DNA of 64,000 nucleotides from Ustulina deusta (Eukaryota; Ascomycota; Sordariomycetes; Xylariales; Xylariaceae). The notes beneath the pieces were generated by a model. That model made no database searches, was not told the DNA's origin, and worked only from the letters and a program-made list of their open reading frames with translations. The stretch covers positions 62,001 through 126,000 of the forward strand of contig JAJNNX010000047.1 in assembly GCA_023159155.1 (NCBI GenBank), in the 5' to 3' direction. Made by a program: the position numbers and the translations under genes. Shown one piece after another: positions 12,780 through 25,080 of the stretch (positions are counted from its first letter, which is position 1; each line of letters starts with the position of its first letter).

Positions 12780-14973
12780 AGTTATTTTTAAAATAATTGT
12801 TTTATTTTTAAAAAATTATTTTAATATTTAATAATATTTTTTTAATATTTAATTATATTAATTTATATTTTTTTATATTTTTAAGTTTATATTTTATTAT
12901 TTATAATTAAAAAAGTTAATTATAATTATTAATAAAAATTAAACTAATAAAAATAAATTATTTAGCTAAATTAATTATTATTTTTAAGTTTTTATTAGAA
13001 TATTTTATTTTATTAATTATTTAATATTAATAATAATATTATAACTAAAATTAATAATTTAAAATATCTAGTTTTTAAATTATTAATTATTAATTTTTAT
13101 AATATATATTAAATATTTATAAACTTTACTAACTATTTTATTTTAATAGTTATAAAATTTTTAAAGCTTAGTTAGCTGAACTATTTTTATTTTTAATTAT
13201 TGCTTAACTTATTATATAAATTTATAACAAATTATTAAAAAAGTATAAGCTTTAATATTATATAAAATTAAAGTTTTTATTTTAATATTATTAATTTATA
13301 ATTAAATAAATATTTTAAAAATAATTAATTTGTTTTAGCTATATATTTTAATTAAAATAAAATAAAAAACTAATAAAAAAACTTTTATTAGTTCTATTTA
13401 TTTTTTAAATTAAATAAACTATTAAAGCTATTTTTATTAAAGCTTTTTTTTATTAATTAAATATTTAAAATTTTAAGTTTTTAATTAAAATAGTTAACTA
13501 ATATATATTTTTTTTTATTATAAATAAAATAAGTTTTATTATTTTAATAAGCTTTTTTTTTTTTTATAATTAGTGCTTATTTTAATTATTTTAAAATAAA
13601 TATTTTAAAAATTCTAAAATTAATTAAAAATTAATAAACTAGTTTACTAAAAGTTTAATTATTTAAGTTAGATTTTTATTTAATTAAACTAATAAACTTA
13701 ATTTATTAATAGTTTTTATAAGCTTGCTTAGTATTATATACTAATTTAATAATTTTATTAATAAATAATTTATAAAAAATATTTAAATTTATAAAAATTT
13801 TATATAAGTTTTTTTTTAAATTTATATAAAAATAGTTTTATAATTTATATTTTTATTATAATTTAGCTAATTAATATTTTTAGGCTAAATTATTAAATAT
13901 AAAAATAAACTTATTAATATTTTTATTAGTTTTATATATATAAATTTAAAATATTTTATAAGCTATAGCTATTTAATTAAAGTTATAATAAACTATTAAT
14001 AAAACTTAGATTATTTTAATAATATTATTAAATAGTTTTTTAGTTAAATAAAAATATATTTTTATTAATTTTTTAATATATTTTTTTAACTAGCTTATAA
14101 TATATTAAAATTAGCTATTTTTAGTTTAAAATATAATAATATTTTTATTTAGCTTTTTTGCTAGTTTATAAACCTAATTATTAAATAAAGTTTTATTTTT
14201 TATAAATTTATTAAAATTAGTTTTTTATATTCTAGCTTTTTTAATATAAATAAAGTTTAAAGTATTAAAAAATAAACTAATAAAATAAAAAATAAATAAA
14301 GCAGCAAAACTAAAAAGTTTAAAGTTAATACTTTTAAATATATTTTTTATTATTAAATTATAATTATTTTTTAAAAGTATTAAAATAAATATATTATAAA
14401 ATTAGCGCTTTATTTTTTTTATTTATTAAAAAAGTTTTATTAAAACTAATATAAAATTATAAACTTATATAGCTATAATATTTAGTACTATATTTTTAAA
14501 TATATTATTTATTTTAAATAGTTCTAGTTCTAGTTTAAATTTTGTTTTTTTAAGTTTTAATTTTTTGTTTTTTTTAGATTTTTTTTTAAGTATTAGTTTA
14601 TTTAAAACGTTTATAAAAAAGTTAAATATTTAATTTTTTTTTTTTTACTAAAAAAAAAATTTTAAAATTGTTTAATAGTAAAAAGCTAGCTATATTTAAG
14701 AACTAAAATTATTTTAATTATTTAAAAACTAAAAATAAAATAAAAATATTTAAAGTTAAGTTTTTTATAAATTATTAGCTTTTAAATAATATAAAAATTA
14801 AAAATTTTATTAAAGTTATATTAAAGTTAGATTTATATTATAAAATATATAATTTTTTATATTAAATATATAATTAAAAAAAAAAGTTTATTTATATTTT
14901 ATTAATTATAATAAAATAAAAAATATATATTTATTAAACGTTTATTAGCAAATAATTAGTAAGCTTAAAGTAA
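12780..14973 (-). pseudogene. Upstream (gag side) internal part of element B
   Basis: AT-saturated sequence between element A and the right LTR of B. If B is transcribed on the minus strand, this holds its leader, gag and the first part of pol. I could not identify a zinc knuckle or reverse transcriptase core. A bounded, fully degraded internal region is the safest statement. Confidence 0.5.
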
Positions 14974-15208
14974 TATTATAATTAGTTAAGTAAAGCTTTT
15001 ATAGCTAGTTTATTAATATTATAAATAAAAACTCTAAGCTAAAAAAAAAAAAAAAAAAAAGGAAATTAGAGTTTATAAAGTGGGTAAATATAAACTCTAT
15101 ATATATAGCTGCAGAGTTAGGTTGGTCTGTACGTAGACTTCCTATTTTATTGCTATATAGGTTTCTGGAGTTTTTGCAGGTCTCGCTAAGACTGTACTGA
15201 CTATTATA
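14974..15208 (-). repeat. Right LTR of element B (5' LTR)
   Basis: 235 bp, aligned with 1990-2221. Its inner start is heavily mutated (TATTATAATTAGTTAAG). Its outer end is well preserved, with GCAGAGTTAGGTTGGTCTG, CTCGCTAAGACTGTACTGA and a CTATTATA end, followed by the TATAT target repeat. Confidence 0.85.
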
Positions 15209-15213
15209 TATAT

Positions 15214-17230
15214 TAACGTAAAAGATCTAGTTATAGCTATTATAGAAAAGCTAAAAAAGGTAGCTAAGTTTAGGAGCGCTTTTAATATTGGTAACAATAT
15301 TATTTTTGAAAACCACCCTAGTGCTATTAGTAATAATACTAAAGAGGTTGTTGCCCGAGAAAATATATTGTTCCTGCTTTAAACGCTAGACCGCGGGCTA
15401 GATTTTAATTAGCTGTAGCTAGATTAAATATATGTTTATTGTTCTAATAATAGGCCTTTAAAATAGACTATAATCTATATTTTAGAATATAAAATATTGC
15501 ATAAACTAACTATACTTTATTTTTACTTAGGCCTATAATTAATAAATTTCTATAATAAAATTATTAATTAAAAGACTATCTTTACTTTGGTTGATCCTAA
15601 GAAATAATTTTAGTACTATATTAAAAAACTAATAGTAGTTGCTTTTATATAAATATACTATTATATAATCTTAAGTAGACTTGAGTTTAGCTTATTAATT
15701 ATTAGTAAGGCTATTATATTCTTTAAAATCAACTAGAAAGAACTAGATATATTATATTATTATTTAGCTAAACTTAAATCTAAGGCGGCCGCCTACCTTT
15801 AAAACCTCTAGTTCTATATTGCTATAGGCTAATACTTCGTGTTTAGTCTAGTGGCACTTGGGGCCCCAGGCTAACAACTAAAGCACGGCTAAAATAAGCA
15901 TAAGTAGGTTAAAAGGACCCTTAGGACATAGACTAAAAATTTTTAAAATATACTATGCTCTATCCTAATAAACAAAAAATAAGCATTAGATATTTTTTTA
16001 ATTTATATGTTTATAATTTATTCGACCTTTAATTGGTTGCTAATTATAACATATAAAAAACTGCATTAGTAAATAATAGAAAAGTTTATAAAAAATATAC
16101 TAAAACAAGACCTATTATAGTTATTTAATAATAAATTTTTATATAATTTACTCGATACGCCTAGCTTAGCTAAGCGCTAACAATATAATTATTTAACCTA
16201 AATAATATAATATAGCTAGCATATTCTAGTATAACAACCATATAAAAAAGGTTATAAATAAAATTAGCAGTATTATATACAAAAATATTTACTAGGGCTA
16301 ATAAATAAAAGCTTTTTTGATCTAGTATGTTTTAACATTATATTTTACTATAAAAAAATAGTAAAATAATTAATTATATTTGCTTTGCTTATTTTATAAG
16401 CTATACTAAATAGCTTTGGTTATTTTTATAGTAACTAAAAAGTTTATTAGATAATAAAGTTATTAAGTTAAAAATATAAAAAACTTATAAAGTACTATTC
16501 TAAGTAATAATGTTAGCTTATAAATATATGTTTATATATAAAGGTATAGTATAAATGTTTATTAAAGATCTTAAATATAAAGCTATTATATATAAATGCT
16601 TTAAACTTATCTAAAAAACTAGCATACCTATTTTTTTTAAAACTATTAATCTTTGATTTATTAATAAAATATATTATTATAATTATTACGTTAATATTAT
16701 ATATATAATATTTTTATTATAAAAAAAAATAGTTTATATAAAATATATATTAAAAAAAAAAATAGTAGCAATTAAAAATTAATTTGTTTTAGGTCTTATA
16801 TATAGTTTATTAAAAAAGTATAGTATATAAAAATATTTATAGGCTAAATATATTATAGAACTTTAAAACTAAAAATGTTATATTTATTAATTTTAAATAA
16901 GTTTTATTTTTAGATTGTTTTTAGTGCTTATTAAATTAACTAATTTTTAATAAAAAAGCATAAAACTAAAAAATAATAAATAAAAAAAATAAAACAAGTA
17001 GTATTAATAAAACTAAACTAAACTAATATTTTATTAATAATATAGCAATAGTAAAAATAGTTTTTTATAAATAAACAATTATTTTTAGCGTTTAAGATTA
17101 TAATTATATAATAAATAACTTAAAAAATTACTAGCTTATTATATATTATATATAAATATTATTAAACAAATATTTTTTAATAATATTTAAAGTATAGTAT
17201 TTTATATAATATAGTAATATAGCTAAATAA
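15214..17230 (+). pseudogene. C-terminal part of the split coiled-coil / nuclease-like / kinase-like protein
   Basis: The frame resumes right after element B with INVKDLVIAIIEKLKKVAKF and FENHPSAIS. The middle domain holds YILEYKILHKLTILYFYLGL near 15475-15530. Its E-Y-K recalls the (D/E)xK step of restriction-endonuclease-like folds (inference). The kinase-like end is readable: KYLLGLINKGLFDL near 16285-16325, then SIVYKNIYRLNIL near 16816-16860 in the place of the catalytic HRDxRxxN loop, then FINFK near 16885-16900 in the place of the metal-binding DFE. The catalytic Asp codons appear as Asn and many Gln/Trp codons are stops, so it is inactive. The 3' end is approximate. Confidence 0.72.
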
Positions 17231-17990
17231 TGCTAGGCTATTTATAATATTTGAATTATTAGGATAGGTTATTTATTTGTTTTGATTTTAGTGGTGTATA
17301 GCTAGGGCTAATAGGTAACTAATCGCTAGCCCTGTTCTATAGCTACTAGACTGGATGCACTAAGAGCGACGTTCTTGGGCTGTCTTGTAGCACTATTTCT
17401 AGTAAGCTTTATGGTCTATTAACACATATAACAGGATAGGCTTTTTTACTATTTTATATAACAAGCACTAATATAATTCCGTCTCAGCTTTAATAATATG
17501 TCTTTTTTTAGCAACTCTAACACTTCGGTAGATTAACTAGGGCTAGAGGTACCTTTAGTGAAACGTACTTGACGGCGCGGGCAACAGCCTGCTGATACAG
17601 ATTCAGAGTTATAGGTACATATAATGGACATGAACATATTACTGCTTTTCTAGTTGCTGTTGCTAATAAATTCGCTATGCTTGTGTTGTTGATAAGGTTA
17701 TGTCTGATCTAGTTATTAATAGGCATGAAGCACCGAGATAGGCATTTTTCTGAAGTGCGGGTGGAGGCGTAGCCGGTGGGTGCAGAACACAAGCAACCAA
17801 TGCTAGCGTGGCCCGGGTCTTAGCTGCTATTTGTCACACGGCGGGGATTGAAGACGGGCAAATTGTTATGGAAGTATTTTGAATTTCAGGTTTGGGGTGC
17901 TAAGGAAAAGGTGGGCCAGAATAGTTGGAAGCTCCGGTGGTTTTTTGCCTCTGGGTCGCAAGTGATCCTGCATAATTATTAATATGGGCC
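17231..17990. other. Small GC-richer island, no recognisable gene
   Basis: Composition returns to near-ordinary between about 17280 and 17960, with CG dinucleotides surviving. Frames on both strands are short and I recognise no family. It may be an unduplicated spacer that escaped RIP. Confidence 0.5.
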
Positions 17991-19240
17991 GAGTGGGCCA
18001 AATATTAGCTGCTATTCTATTCCTAAAGCACGCAAAAAGCGAAAAGCGCTAAAATTTTGTAAAGGTTTAAAACAAAAAAAGAAATACTTTTATAGGTATA
18101 GAACTAAAAAAAAGTAGTAAAACATTTAACTTTTTTGCTGCTATTTTTTTAGCGTTATATAGAAATTATAAAAAGTTTTTTAAGTTTACTAAACTAGGCA
18201 TATTAGCAAAGAAAGTCCTAAAAGAAATAATATATAAGAAAAATATAAAACTATTGTTATTTTTTTTCTAAAAATAAGTAATTTTTAATTATTAGATTAT
18301 TGTTTACTTTATATTAGCAAGTTCTTCGAGCAGCTTATGCCCTAACAATATTTTTTTTTTTATATTAAATATAGCTTTAAGCCCTTTATAAAATTGTTTT
18401 ATTTTTGCTACTACTATTTTTAGGTATTCTATAATTATAAAAAAATCAGTATTATAAAAAATATATTAGTAAAAAAGCTTTTTATATAATAATATAAAAT
18501 TTTATATATAATCTAGTTTGTTTTAAAAAGCAAAATAACTAGTAATAATAAATAGTTTATATATAAAATGCTTTAATAGCGCCCCTATGCAATATATTTT
18601 GTAAGCTATAACTTTGTAGTTTTTTAATTAAATATACTAGCTAAAGATCTAAAGCAAATATTTTTAATTATAAAAGTATTTTTTTAATTTTGTTTAGAAC
18701 TAATTTAATTTAACAAATATTTTTTTTTTACTTTTTTTTTAAAAATTTCTATAAGTTTTATAAAAATATAACAAGCTAACTTTTTAGCAATTAGATCTTT
18801 TTTTTTATAAATTAAACTTTATACTTTATAAAGCATTATAAAAACTTAATTATTTTTAAGTATTATATTAAATAAGATTTAGATCTTTTTATATAGCGCT
18901 AACTAAAAATAAATAATAGTTTAAAATTATTTAATTAAAAAGCAATTAGTATTTTTTATGCCGAAACGCTTAGCAAGCTAAGCAATATTAAGTAATTTTT
19001 AAAGTTAAGTTTTTTAATCTTTTTTAGCAAGCATTTCAGAAATTCAAATTTGCAAAGTTATATTAGTTTGCGTGCTATACTTTATTTGGGTGCTTAAGAA
19101 TTTATATTTATAAGCTTTACAACTTTTACTAAGTATTTTTTTTCAAGAACTAAAAAAATATAATACACTACTATACCCGCGTTTATTTCTATTTTAAATC
19201 GCTTTAAAACTATACATTATTAGTAGTAAGTGCGCTATTT
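17991..19240. other. AT-rich RIP-degraded block
   Basis: No open frame of useful length. On the minus strand near 18950-19100 a coding-like run (LACQAFRHKKY and neighbours) could be a DNA-transposon relic with a pogo-like N-terminus, but the match is too weak to call. The remainder is TA-rich with no terminal repeats that I could pair. Confidence 0.4.
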
Positions 19241-19850
19241 ATATAAAAATGAAACCCACAAAACTAAGTAGAATTTGTATCATTAGCGCTTAAGCTCTAG
19301 AACTTTAATCTAGAAGCCCCGATTACTACGTAGCAGACTAACTGACTACCTACTTTGGTACAGTATCCCCTACCCCTACAAAGCAATCGATACGCGCTAC
19401 TTTTTCTTAGCGTTCCTTTTAACAAGCGCCTTTTATATCGGTGCGCAGCCTGGTACTACGAAAAAAACGAGGAAAAAGAAGAAAAAGAAGAGAAAATGGG
19501 TGTTTATCTAGGGCTGGGGGTAGCCGCACTCACTGAACACAACTAGTTAGGGGAGCACTACAGCAGGGCCACCGAGAGGTGTGTGACGCCAAGGACAATA
19601 GAGAATAGCTTATGGCAAGAGCCCCTTCCGGGACTAGGGTCATCTAGGCCGCGCGGGTTCAAGGCGCTAGTTTAGGAAAAATGGATTTGTATAATTTAGA
19701 TGGCCAAATGTTTCTACATTATTTCTAAGACGGCTTCCCACAAACCCCAACCCGTGCTTGCCTAAGACCTTTATGCGCTAGTTAGCCTATCCCTTAAAGT
19801 CTATGCAGTTACTATAGTACAATCCTTATTATATTTGCAGCATATCTATG
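19241..19850. other. GC-richer island with a purine run and a dispersed 48-bp repeat
   Basis: Ordinary composition, including a GAGGAAAAAGAAGAAAAAGA purine run near 19468-19497. A 63-codon open frame at 19355-19546 spans the purine run and shows no family motif, so I do not call it a gene. The 48-bp repeat is listed separately. Confidence 0.5.
19518..19565 (+). repeat. 48-bp dispersed repeat, copy 1
   Basis: It shares GGG(T/C)AGCCGCAC, then ACACAACT(A/C)GT(T/C)AGGGGAGCACTACAGCA, with 20921-20968. The repeat lies in non-RIP sequence, so the similarity is not a composition artefact. Flanks align poorly, so this is a short core of a larger diverged element or a recurring motif. Confidence 0.7.
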
Positions 19851-20870
19851 AAATTTACTTATAACACCGAGGTTATCTTTTAAATCATTATTTTTATCTG
19901 TTAAACTTAGCGCTCTAATAATTTTTGTATAAAACTTCTTAACTTAAATGCGCACATGCATAAATTGATCTATAATATCTGTTTTGCGTTTTAATTCTTG
20001 CTAATATATTACGGCTACTATTTATAGGAAATATAATCTTGCTTTTTATTGTTGTTTTATTTTGCGGGCTATAAAGTTTTTAAGAGCTTAAAAAGCTAAG
20101 CTTATTTGTTTGTTATTATAAGTAATATTAGAAAGCAATTTGGTATTTTAAAATAAAACTATATATATATTAAACAAATTTTAGTATTTATTTAGTAAAA
20201 ACGATTCGCTGTTTTATTTAAAAATAGTTTGTATAAACTATTGTAGCTAGCTATTATTTTTTGCCTGTGTGCCCCTCTTTTTTTTATAAACTACATTACT
20301 AAGAAATAAAAAATTAATATTTATTGCATTTTTGTTTCTAGCTAGCTATATAATTATTTATAATTATATACTTAATTAATAAAAAATTTAAAATAATACT
20401 ACTATAAAACTGTTTAAATATTATTAATACTGTTTTTATACTTTTCTTGTTTAGCTATTTAAGAAATAAAAAATTAGGAATACTTTTGCCTTGTAGCTGC
20501 CTGCTGAATAGCGGGTAAAACCTAGACCAAGCCTAAGATTGTGTTATTTATTCTTTTATTTCTAACAGCTATACTTTTACCTGGGCCTTAAAAAAATTAG
20601 TTGTTTTTAATATTTTTTAATAGGGGTAGCTCTATACTAAACAAAAAGCATAGGTTAGTAATGCTTAGAAGCTAGGTATATTTAGATAACTAATAAAGTA
20701 TTGCATTTTATTTCTTTCTAACTTTCTAATTTTTTACTATGTATGCACAATCTTTTTTAAGTTATAAATATAGCTATAATAAGAGATTATAAAAAGCATT
20801 TTAAGATATATAGGCAAAAGAGATAGATTTAAATTTAAACGGTAGAAGCGGATGATATGCCTTGAAGTTG
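19851..20870. other. AT-rich block, nothing recognisable
   Basis: Moderately to strongly AT-rich, with residual GC near 20500-20650. No paired repeats and no coding motif seen on either strand. Confidence 0.4.
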
Positions 20871-20920
20871 TTTTGTTTTATTTTGTTTCGGCTTAAAACG
20901 CCCTGCCCTGCTTTGTTCTA

Positions 20921-20968
20921 GGGCAGCCGCACCTACTAAACACAACTCGTCAGGGGAGCACTACAGCA
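20921..20968 (+). repeat. 48-bp dispersed repeat, copy 2
   Basis: Same core as 19518-19565, in the same orientation about 1.4 kb away. It sits in a GC-richer island (about 20870-21090) with intact CG dinucleotides. Differences include transitions and a few transversions, so it is not purely RIP divergence. Confidence 0.7.
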
Positions 20969-21102
20969 CCCTCGGCATAGGCATGTGGAGGGAACTACGG
21001 CCGCGACGCAACACTGGCTGCGCTACACCTTGGTTAGACTGCCCTTTTAATTTTATGCTTTGAACCTGCGCGGCAATTAGGAAAACTAGCTTGTTTTCTA
21101 AG

Positions 21103-21172
21103 CGCAACCCTTTTTCTCCCTCTCTCCTTCTCTTTCTTTTTCTTTTTCTTTTTTTTTTTTTTTTTTCTTTAA
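21103..21172 (+). repeat. Polypyrimidine run
   Basis: C/T-only sequence (CTCCCTCTCTCCTTCTCTTTC followed by CTTTTT units and a long T-run) inside a GC-richer patch. A 66-codon open frame across it (21091-21291) is low complexity at its start and is not called as a gene. It could be a promoter pyrimidine tract or simple-sequence expansion. Confidence 0.8.
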
Positions 21173-21300
21173 GTAAAAAAGGAGGGAAAAATAAACAGCT
21201 CTGTATGTGTACTAACTCGCAGGTACGAGCAGCACTAGCTATGACTTCCTTGGGGGCTATAAAAAAGACACAACATAAACTTCCTTTCTAAAGCAGATTC

Positions 21301-22429
21301 TATATATAAAACTAATAGTATTTCATGTTTGTAATAAAAACAATTCTTTTTATTATTAATAGGATAATTCCTAGAATTCCTTTGTATTTATTTTTCTTAT
21401 TTTAAACAGCTATATTGCTTTTTATTTTTATGCTTCTTATTATTAAAGCCCTAAGCTTAGAGATTTCTATAGCAAAAACTATTAATTTTAATATTAAAAT
21501 TATAACAAGTATTTATCCAAGCTCTCTAAATTTTTAATTTAACTACTAGCTTTTAATATTATTAACCCCTACCTAAACCACTTTTAGTTTTAATTCTTTA
21601 TATATTATACCGGACGCTAAAGGATCTAGTAGCTATATAAGCAGCCTAGCTCTTATTGCAACTCAATTATTAAACTAGACAGCTAATAAAACTAATTCTT
21701 AAATCACTTTTATTATTACTACTAAACTTCTTTATTACTATTTATTATCTATAATTAGTTGGCCTATGACTTTTATACTTGCAACTATCTTATTTAAAAT
21801 AATACTAATATATTTAGCATAAAATAATAATATAGTTTTTTTTAAATTATTTAAAATAAGTATATAGCTAATCTTATTATTTATAATTATAAGTAATATA
21901 GAAAGAATTAGTATAGTTTTTTTTAAAACAAGTATATTGCCTATATTATTGCTTATAATATTAACTAGTTTAAAAAGAAACGTTTTAGTTTAGTAAGCCT
22001 GGTTTTTTTTAGCTATAATAACAATAATCTATTTTAGCTTATTATATTTTTAGCTAAAGTTTTATATAATAAATAGAATTTTATACGTCTAGGTAATCTT
22101 ATATATTTTTAGGTAGTTTATTATATTATTAAAATTTTAATTTATTTTTTGTTTAAAGTATTACTGCTTTTATTTTATAATATTCTTACTAGTTTATAAC
22201 TACTATAGCTATTACTAATATTTTAATATTAAAATAAAACTATAAATATATAACAATTATTATTATAATTTATTTATAATATATAAAAAAGATAGAACTT
22301 TTATATAGATTTTTAGTAATTTTTTAAAGTATTTTTTTAATAGATTTTATAATTTAATCTTTTATATTAAGTTAATAGTTCAAACTTTTTTGTTTTTAAA
22401 GTTAGATAAGTAGTAGGACATAAAACGGT
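21301..22429. other. AT-rich RIP-degraded block
   Basis: Long TA-rich sequence without an open frame. Coding-like amino-acid runs appear near 21600-21780 on the plus strand (between stops) but match no family I can name. Probably a transposon relic. Confidence 0.4.
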
Positions 22430-22610
22430 TGCTAGTATTACAAGTATTTTTATGCCCCGTTTTAAAGGTTTTAGCCTCGATTTGCTTCGAATTTAGTTTT
22501 ATTTTTAGTGTATTATTAGAGTAGTTACGATTAAGAAGTAGTTCGTAGTAAGCTTTGGCTGTGGTACTATCTTTAAAGCCGGCTTTAGTAGCAAGCTTGT
22601 TTTAATTGAT
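22430..22610 (-). pseudogene. Fragment of a small conserved fungal protein (HTH/Myb-like segment), copy 2
   Basis: The minus strand reads IN-stop-NKLATKAGFKDSTTAKAYY and then ELLLNRNYSNNTLKIKLNS. It is homologous to the fragment at 104-259 at both DNA level (22529-22613 versus 178-262) and protein level. A stop occupies the same presumed Trp position in both. This copy sits deeper in AT-rich sequence and is more AT-shifted. Its downstream, Lys-rich tail is specific to this copy. Role unknown. Confidence 0.42.
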
Positions 22611-22639
22611 TTAAAACTGTAGTAGCTACTGCAAAAGGG

Positions 22640-23400
22640 CTTAAAGAGAGAAGCTATAAATAAAGAACATATAACTAGCTTTGTTTTAAAGTATTTCTAA
22701 ATTTTAGCAATAGCTATTATATCTTTTGTAGTAACCCTCCTAGAGCTAGCAAAATAGGACAACAATGCTATATTGAATTGTTAGAAAGAATTATTTAAAA
22801 TAAGGAACAATAAAGGCGGGCGTGTGGTTTTTGCTAAGATATACGTTTTAAAGATGTAGGCATAGGCGCATAGAATGACATGCAAAAAAATAGTGTTGTA
22901 TATATTATATGTAATGGTGTAGGAACGTTAGCTAGCTAGCTATATAAAGGAAGTAAGATATAGCAGCTTATGCTTTGCGCTTTAATACTTCTAGCAGATA
23001 CTCCGCTGCACTTTTACTATCCTAGGCCTGCTTTGCATATTTTTTTTGTTTTATTTTTTATACTTTTTTATTATTACTTATTAATAAAATGATTTTAGTT
23101 CAATTAAATTATTATTTTAATTATAAACTCTATATACCTTTTTGTTTTTTAAACTTATATTAGCTAGGTGCTAATAGTTAGTTCATAATTTTATACTGGC
23201 TACTCTGACATTGCCTGCCCCGCACTTTTACCTTGGTACCTAATCTAGCGTCATGCAGGGCCACACGGGGTAGAACGCAACTTAGATATGCTACACGCGC
23301 AGCTACTCGATTTAGACTTGGTAGCACCGAAATACGAAATGCCACACCAAGAACAAGGCCTAGATTCCTTAGTAGTTTTAGTTATTGTTAGTAGCGCTGC
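22640..23400. other. Mixed block ending in a GC-richer island
   Basis: 22640-23190 is intermediate in composition. 23190-23400 is GC-richer and contains CACGGGGTAGAACGCAAC, echoed by CATGGGGCAGAACGCAAT at about 27410-27427, another sign of short dispersed repeats among the islands. No gene recognised. Confidence 0.4.
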
Positions 23401-25080
23401 AGATCTTGTTAAAATTAAAACATTTGCGTTTTTTATAATTTTTAAGCTTTAAAGATTTAATTAGCCGACCTAAGGAAACAAAATATTTAAAAGTTTATAG
23501 TTTAATTAATTAATATAGTATTAAGATTTTTTTTAGTAAAAATGTTAATAAAATCTCTGTTATTTATATTGTATTGTTTTTTTTATATATAAACTTAAAA
23601 TATATACTGCTAGGAATACAAAAAAATAAAAATAAAGTTAAAAGCAAAAAACAACAAGTTAATTAATAATAAAAATATTATAAAAAAAAAGTAGTATAAA
23701 AAAACGCGGTTAGAGCTATCTATAAAGGTTATATATATAAAAGTTTTTAAGGCAATTTATAAGCAGTTAGCTAATATATCCTAAAGATGTTAGCTAATAG
23801 AGTTATTAAACAATAAGGATTAGCTTTATAAAATAAAACAAAATTAATTAATAATAACTAAATTAATATAACTAATAAAAAAAAAATAAATAACTAAAAA
23901 TAAAATGCTTTCTATTTTATAAAGCAAATTTTATTATTTTGTTTCTTTATTTATTTTGAATTTTTTATTAATTAATTATAGATATTAAAAGTATTAAAAA
24001 AATACTATATTTTATTATATATAAAAAAACGCTTTAATAAAATATAAAAAGATTTATATAAATAAAAAGTATAACTATATTTTTTACTTTTAAAACTAAA
24101 AAAAAAGATTCTATATAGTAAAACTAGCTTATAAAATAGACCAAAAAACTATTTTAATAGTTTTCTTAAAGTTAACTCTTTTAAAAATAGCTTTTATTAA
24201 TAATTTTAAAATTTTTTAAATATTTTTTTTAAAACTAGCTATTATAAGTTTGACTTTAGGCAATATTTTTATCTTTAAAACCTTTGTTTTAAAACATAAT
24301 ATATAAACAATATAATATATATTCTTATATATAAAAACTATAGTAAGCTATTTATAATAAATTTATTAGTATAATATAATATATTTAAAAAAAAATATCT
24401 TTATTTTAAAATTGTCTTTATTAAAATAAGAATTAAGATAATAGATCATATATAATACTAAATATATTTTAAAAATATTTAAAAACTTAAATATATGTTT
24501 AAATTAATTAAATAGCAAAAAAATACGATATTTTCTTTTTTTTTTAAAAACTAATAATATTGCTTAGTTTTTATCTAAGGCTGCCTTTTTGCTATGCTAA
24601 ACTGCCTATTTTTTCTATTAAACCAAATTATTATAATATTTAGATTAATTTCTAAAAATTATTAATATATAACTAATATTTTAAAAAAATAGCTAGCAAA
24701 GCTTATTAATAAAGTTTATAGCTATTTGTTTCTTAAATATTTTTAATTACTTATAATAACAAAACAAAAATTAAAATAACTTATAAATAATATAAATTAT
24801 TACTTTAAATAGAATTAAACTTTAATACTATATTTTTTTATATTTTTATCCCTAATTATAATTTAGTTAATATTATTTAGTACTATACTAAAAAAATTTA
24901 TAATTATTATTTTAAAAAAAAGCAAAACTAAGCTATATATAAATAATAAGTATTATTAAGTAAAAAAAAATATAATTATACTATAGTTTAGTTTTATATT
25001 TTAGATTAGTTATCTAGTTCTATAATAAGCGTACTAGCTGCTTATAAAACTTATTAACTAGCTTAAGCGTTCAAAATTTC
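23401..25080. other. AT-rich RIP-degraded block, probable transposon relic
   Basis: Between 23620 and 24250 the plus strand shows amino-acid runs with few stops (for example AIYKGYIYKSF and KLAYKID), suggesting a decayed coding element, perhaps a DNA transposase. I could not assign it, and no terminal inverted repeats or LTRs were found. Confidence 0.4.

Larger units (their letters stand above)
1990..15208 (-). mobile_element. LTR retrotransposon B (Gypsy-like), interrupted by Copia element A
   Basis: The boundaries come from two related LTRs, 1990-2221 and 14974-15208, which begin TG/TA and end TA (RIP-altered TG...CA). They are flanked by a 5-bp direct repeat TATAT (1985-1989 and 15209-15213). 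Removing nested element A (5375-12774) leaves roughly 5.8 kb. Orientation is inferred as minus: a purine run on the minus strand lies directly inside the left LTR (the T-run at 2224-2233), as expected of a polypurine tract beside the 3' LTR. A minus-strand RNase H-like segment is also readable near 4250-4370. All coding frames are destroyed. The Gypsy assignment is an inference from weak motifs. Confidence 0.75.

Noticed and set aside
18950..19100. Pogo/Tigger-like N-terminal segment on the minus strand
   Set aside because: Only a few residues (ACQAFRHKKY) recall the family; no catalytic motifs or inverted termini found.
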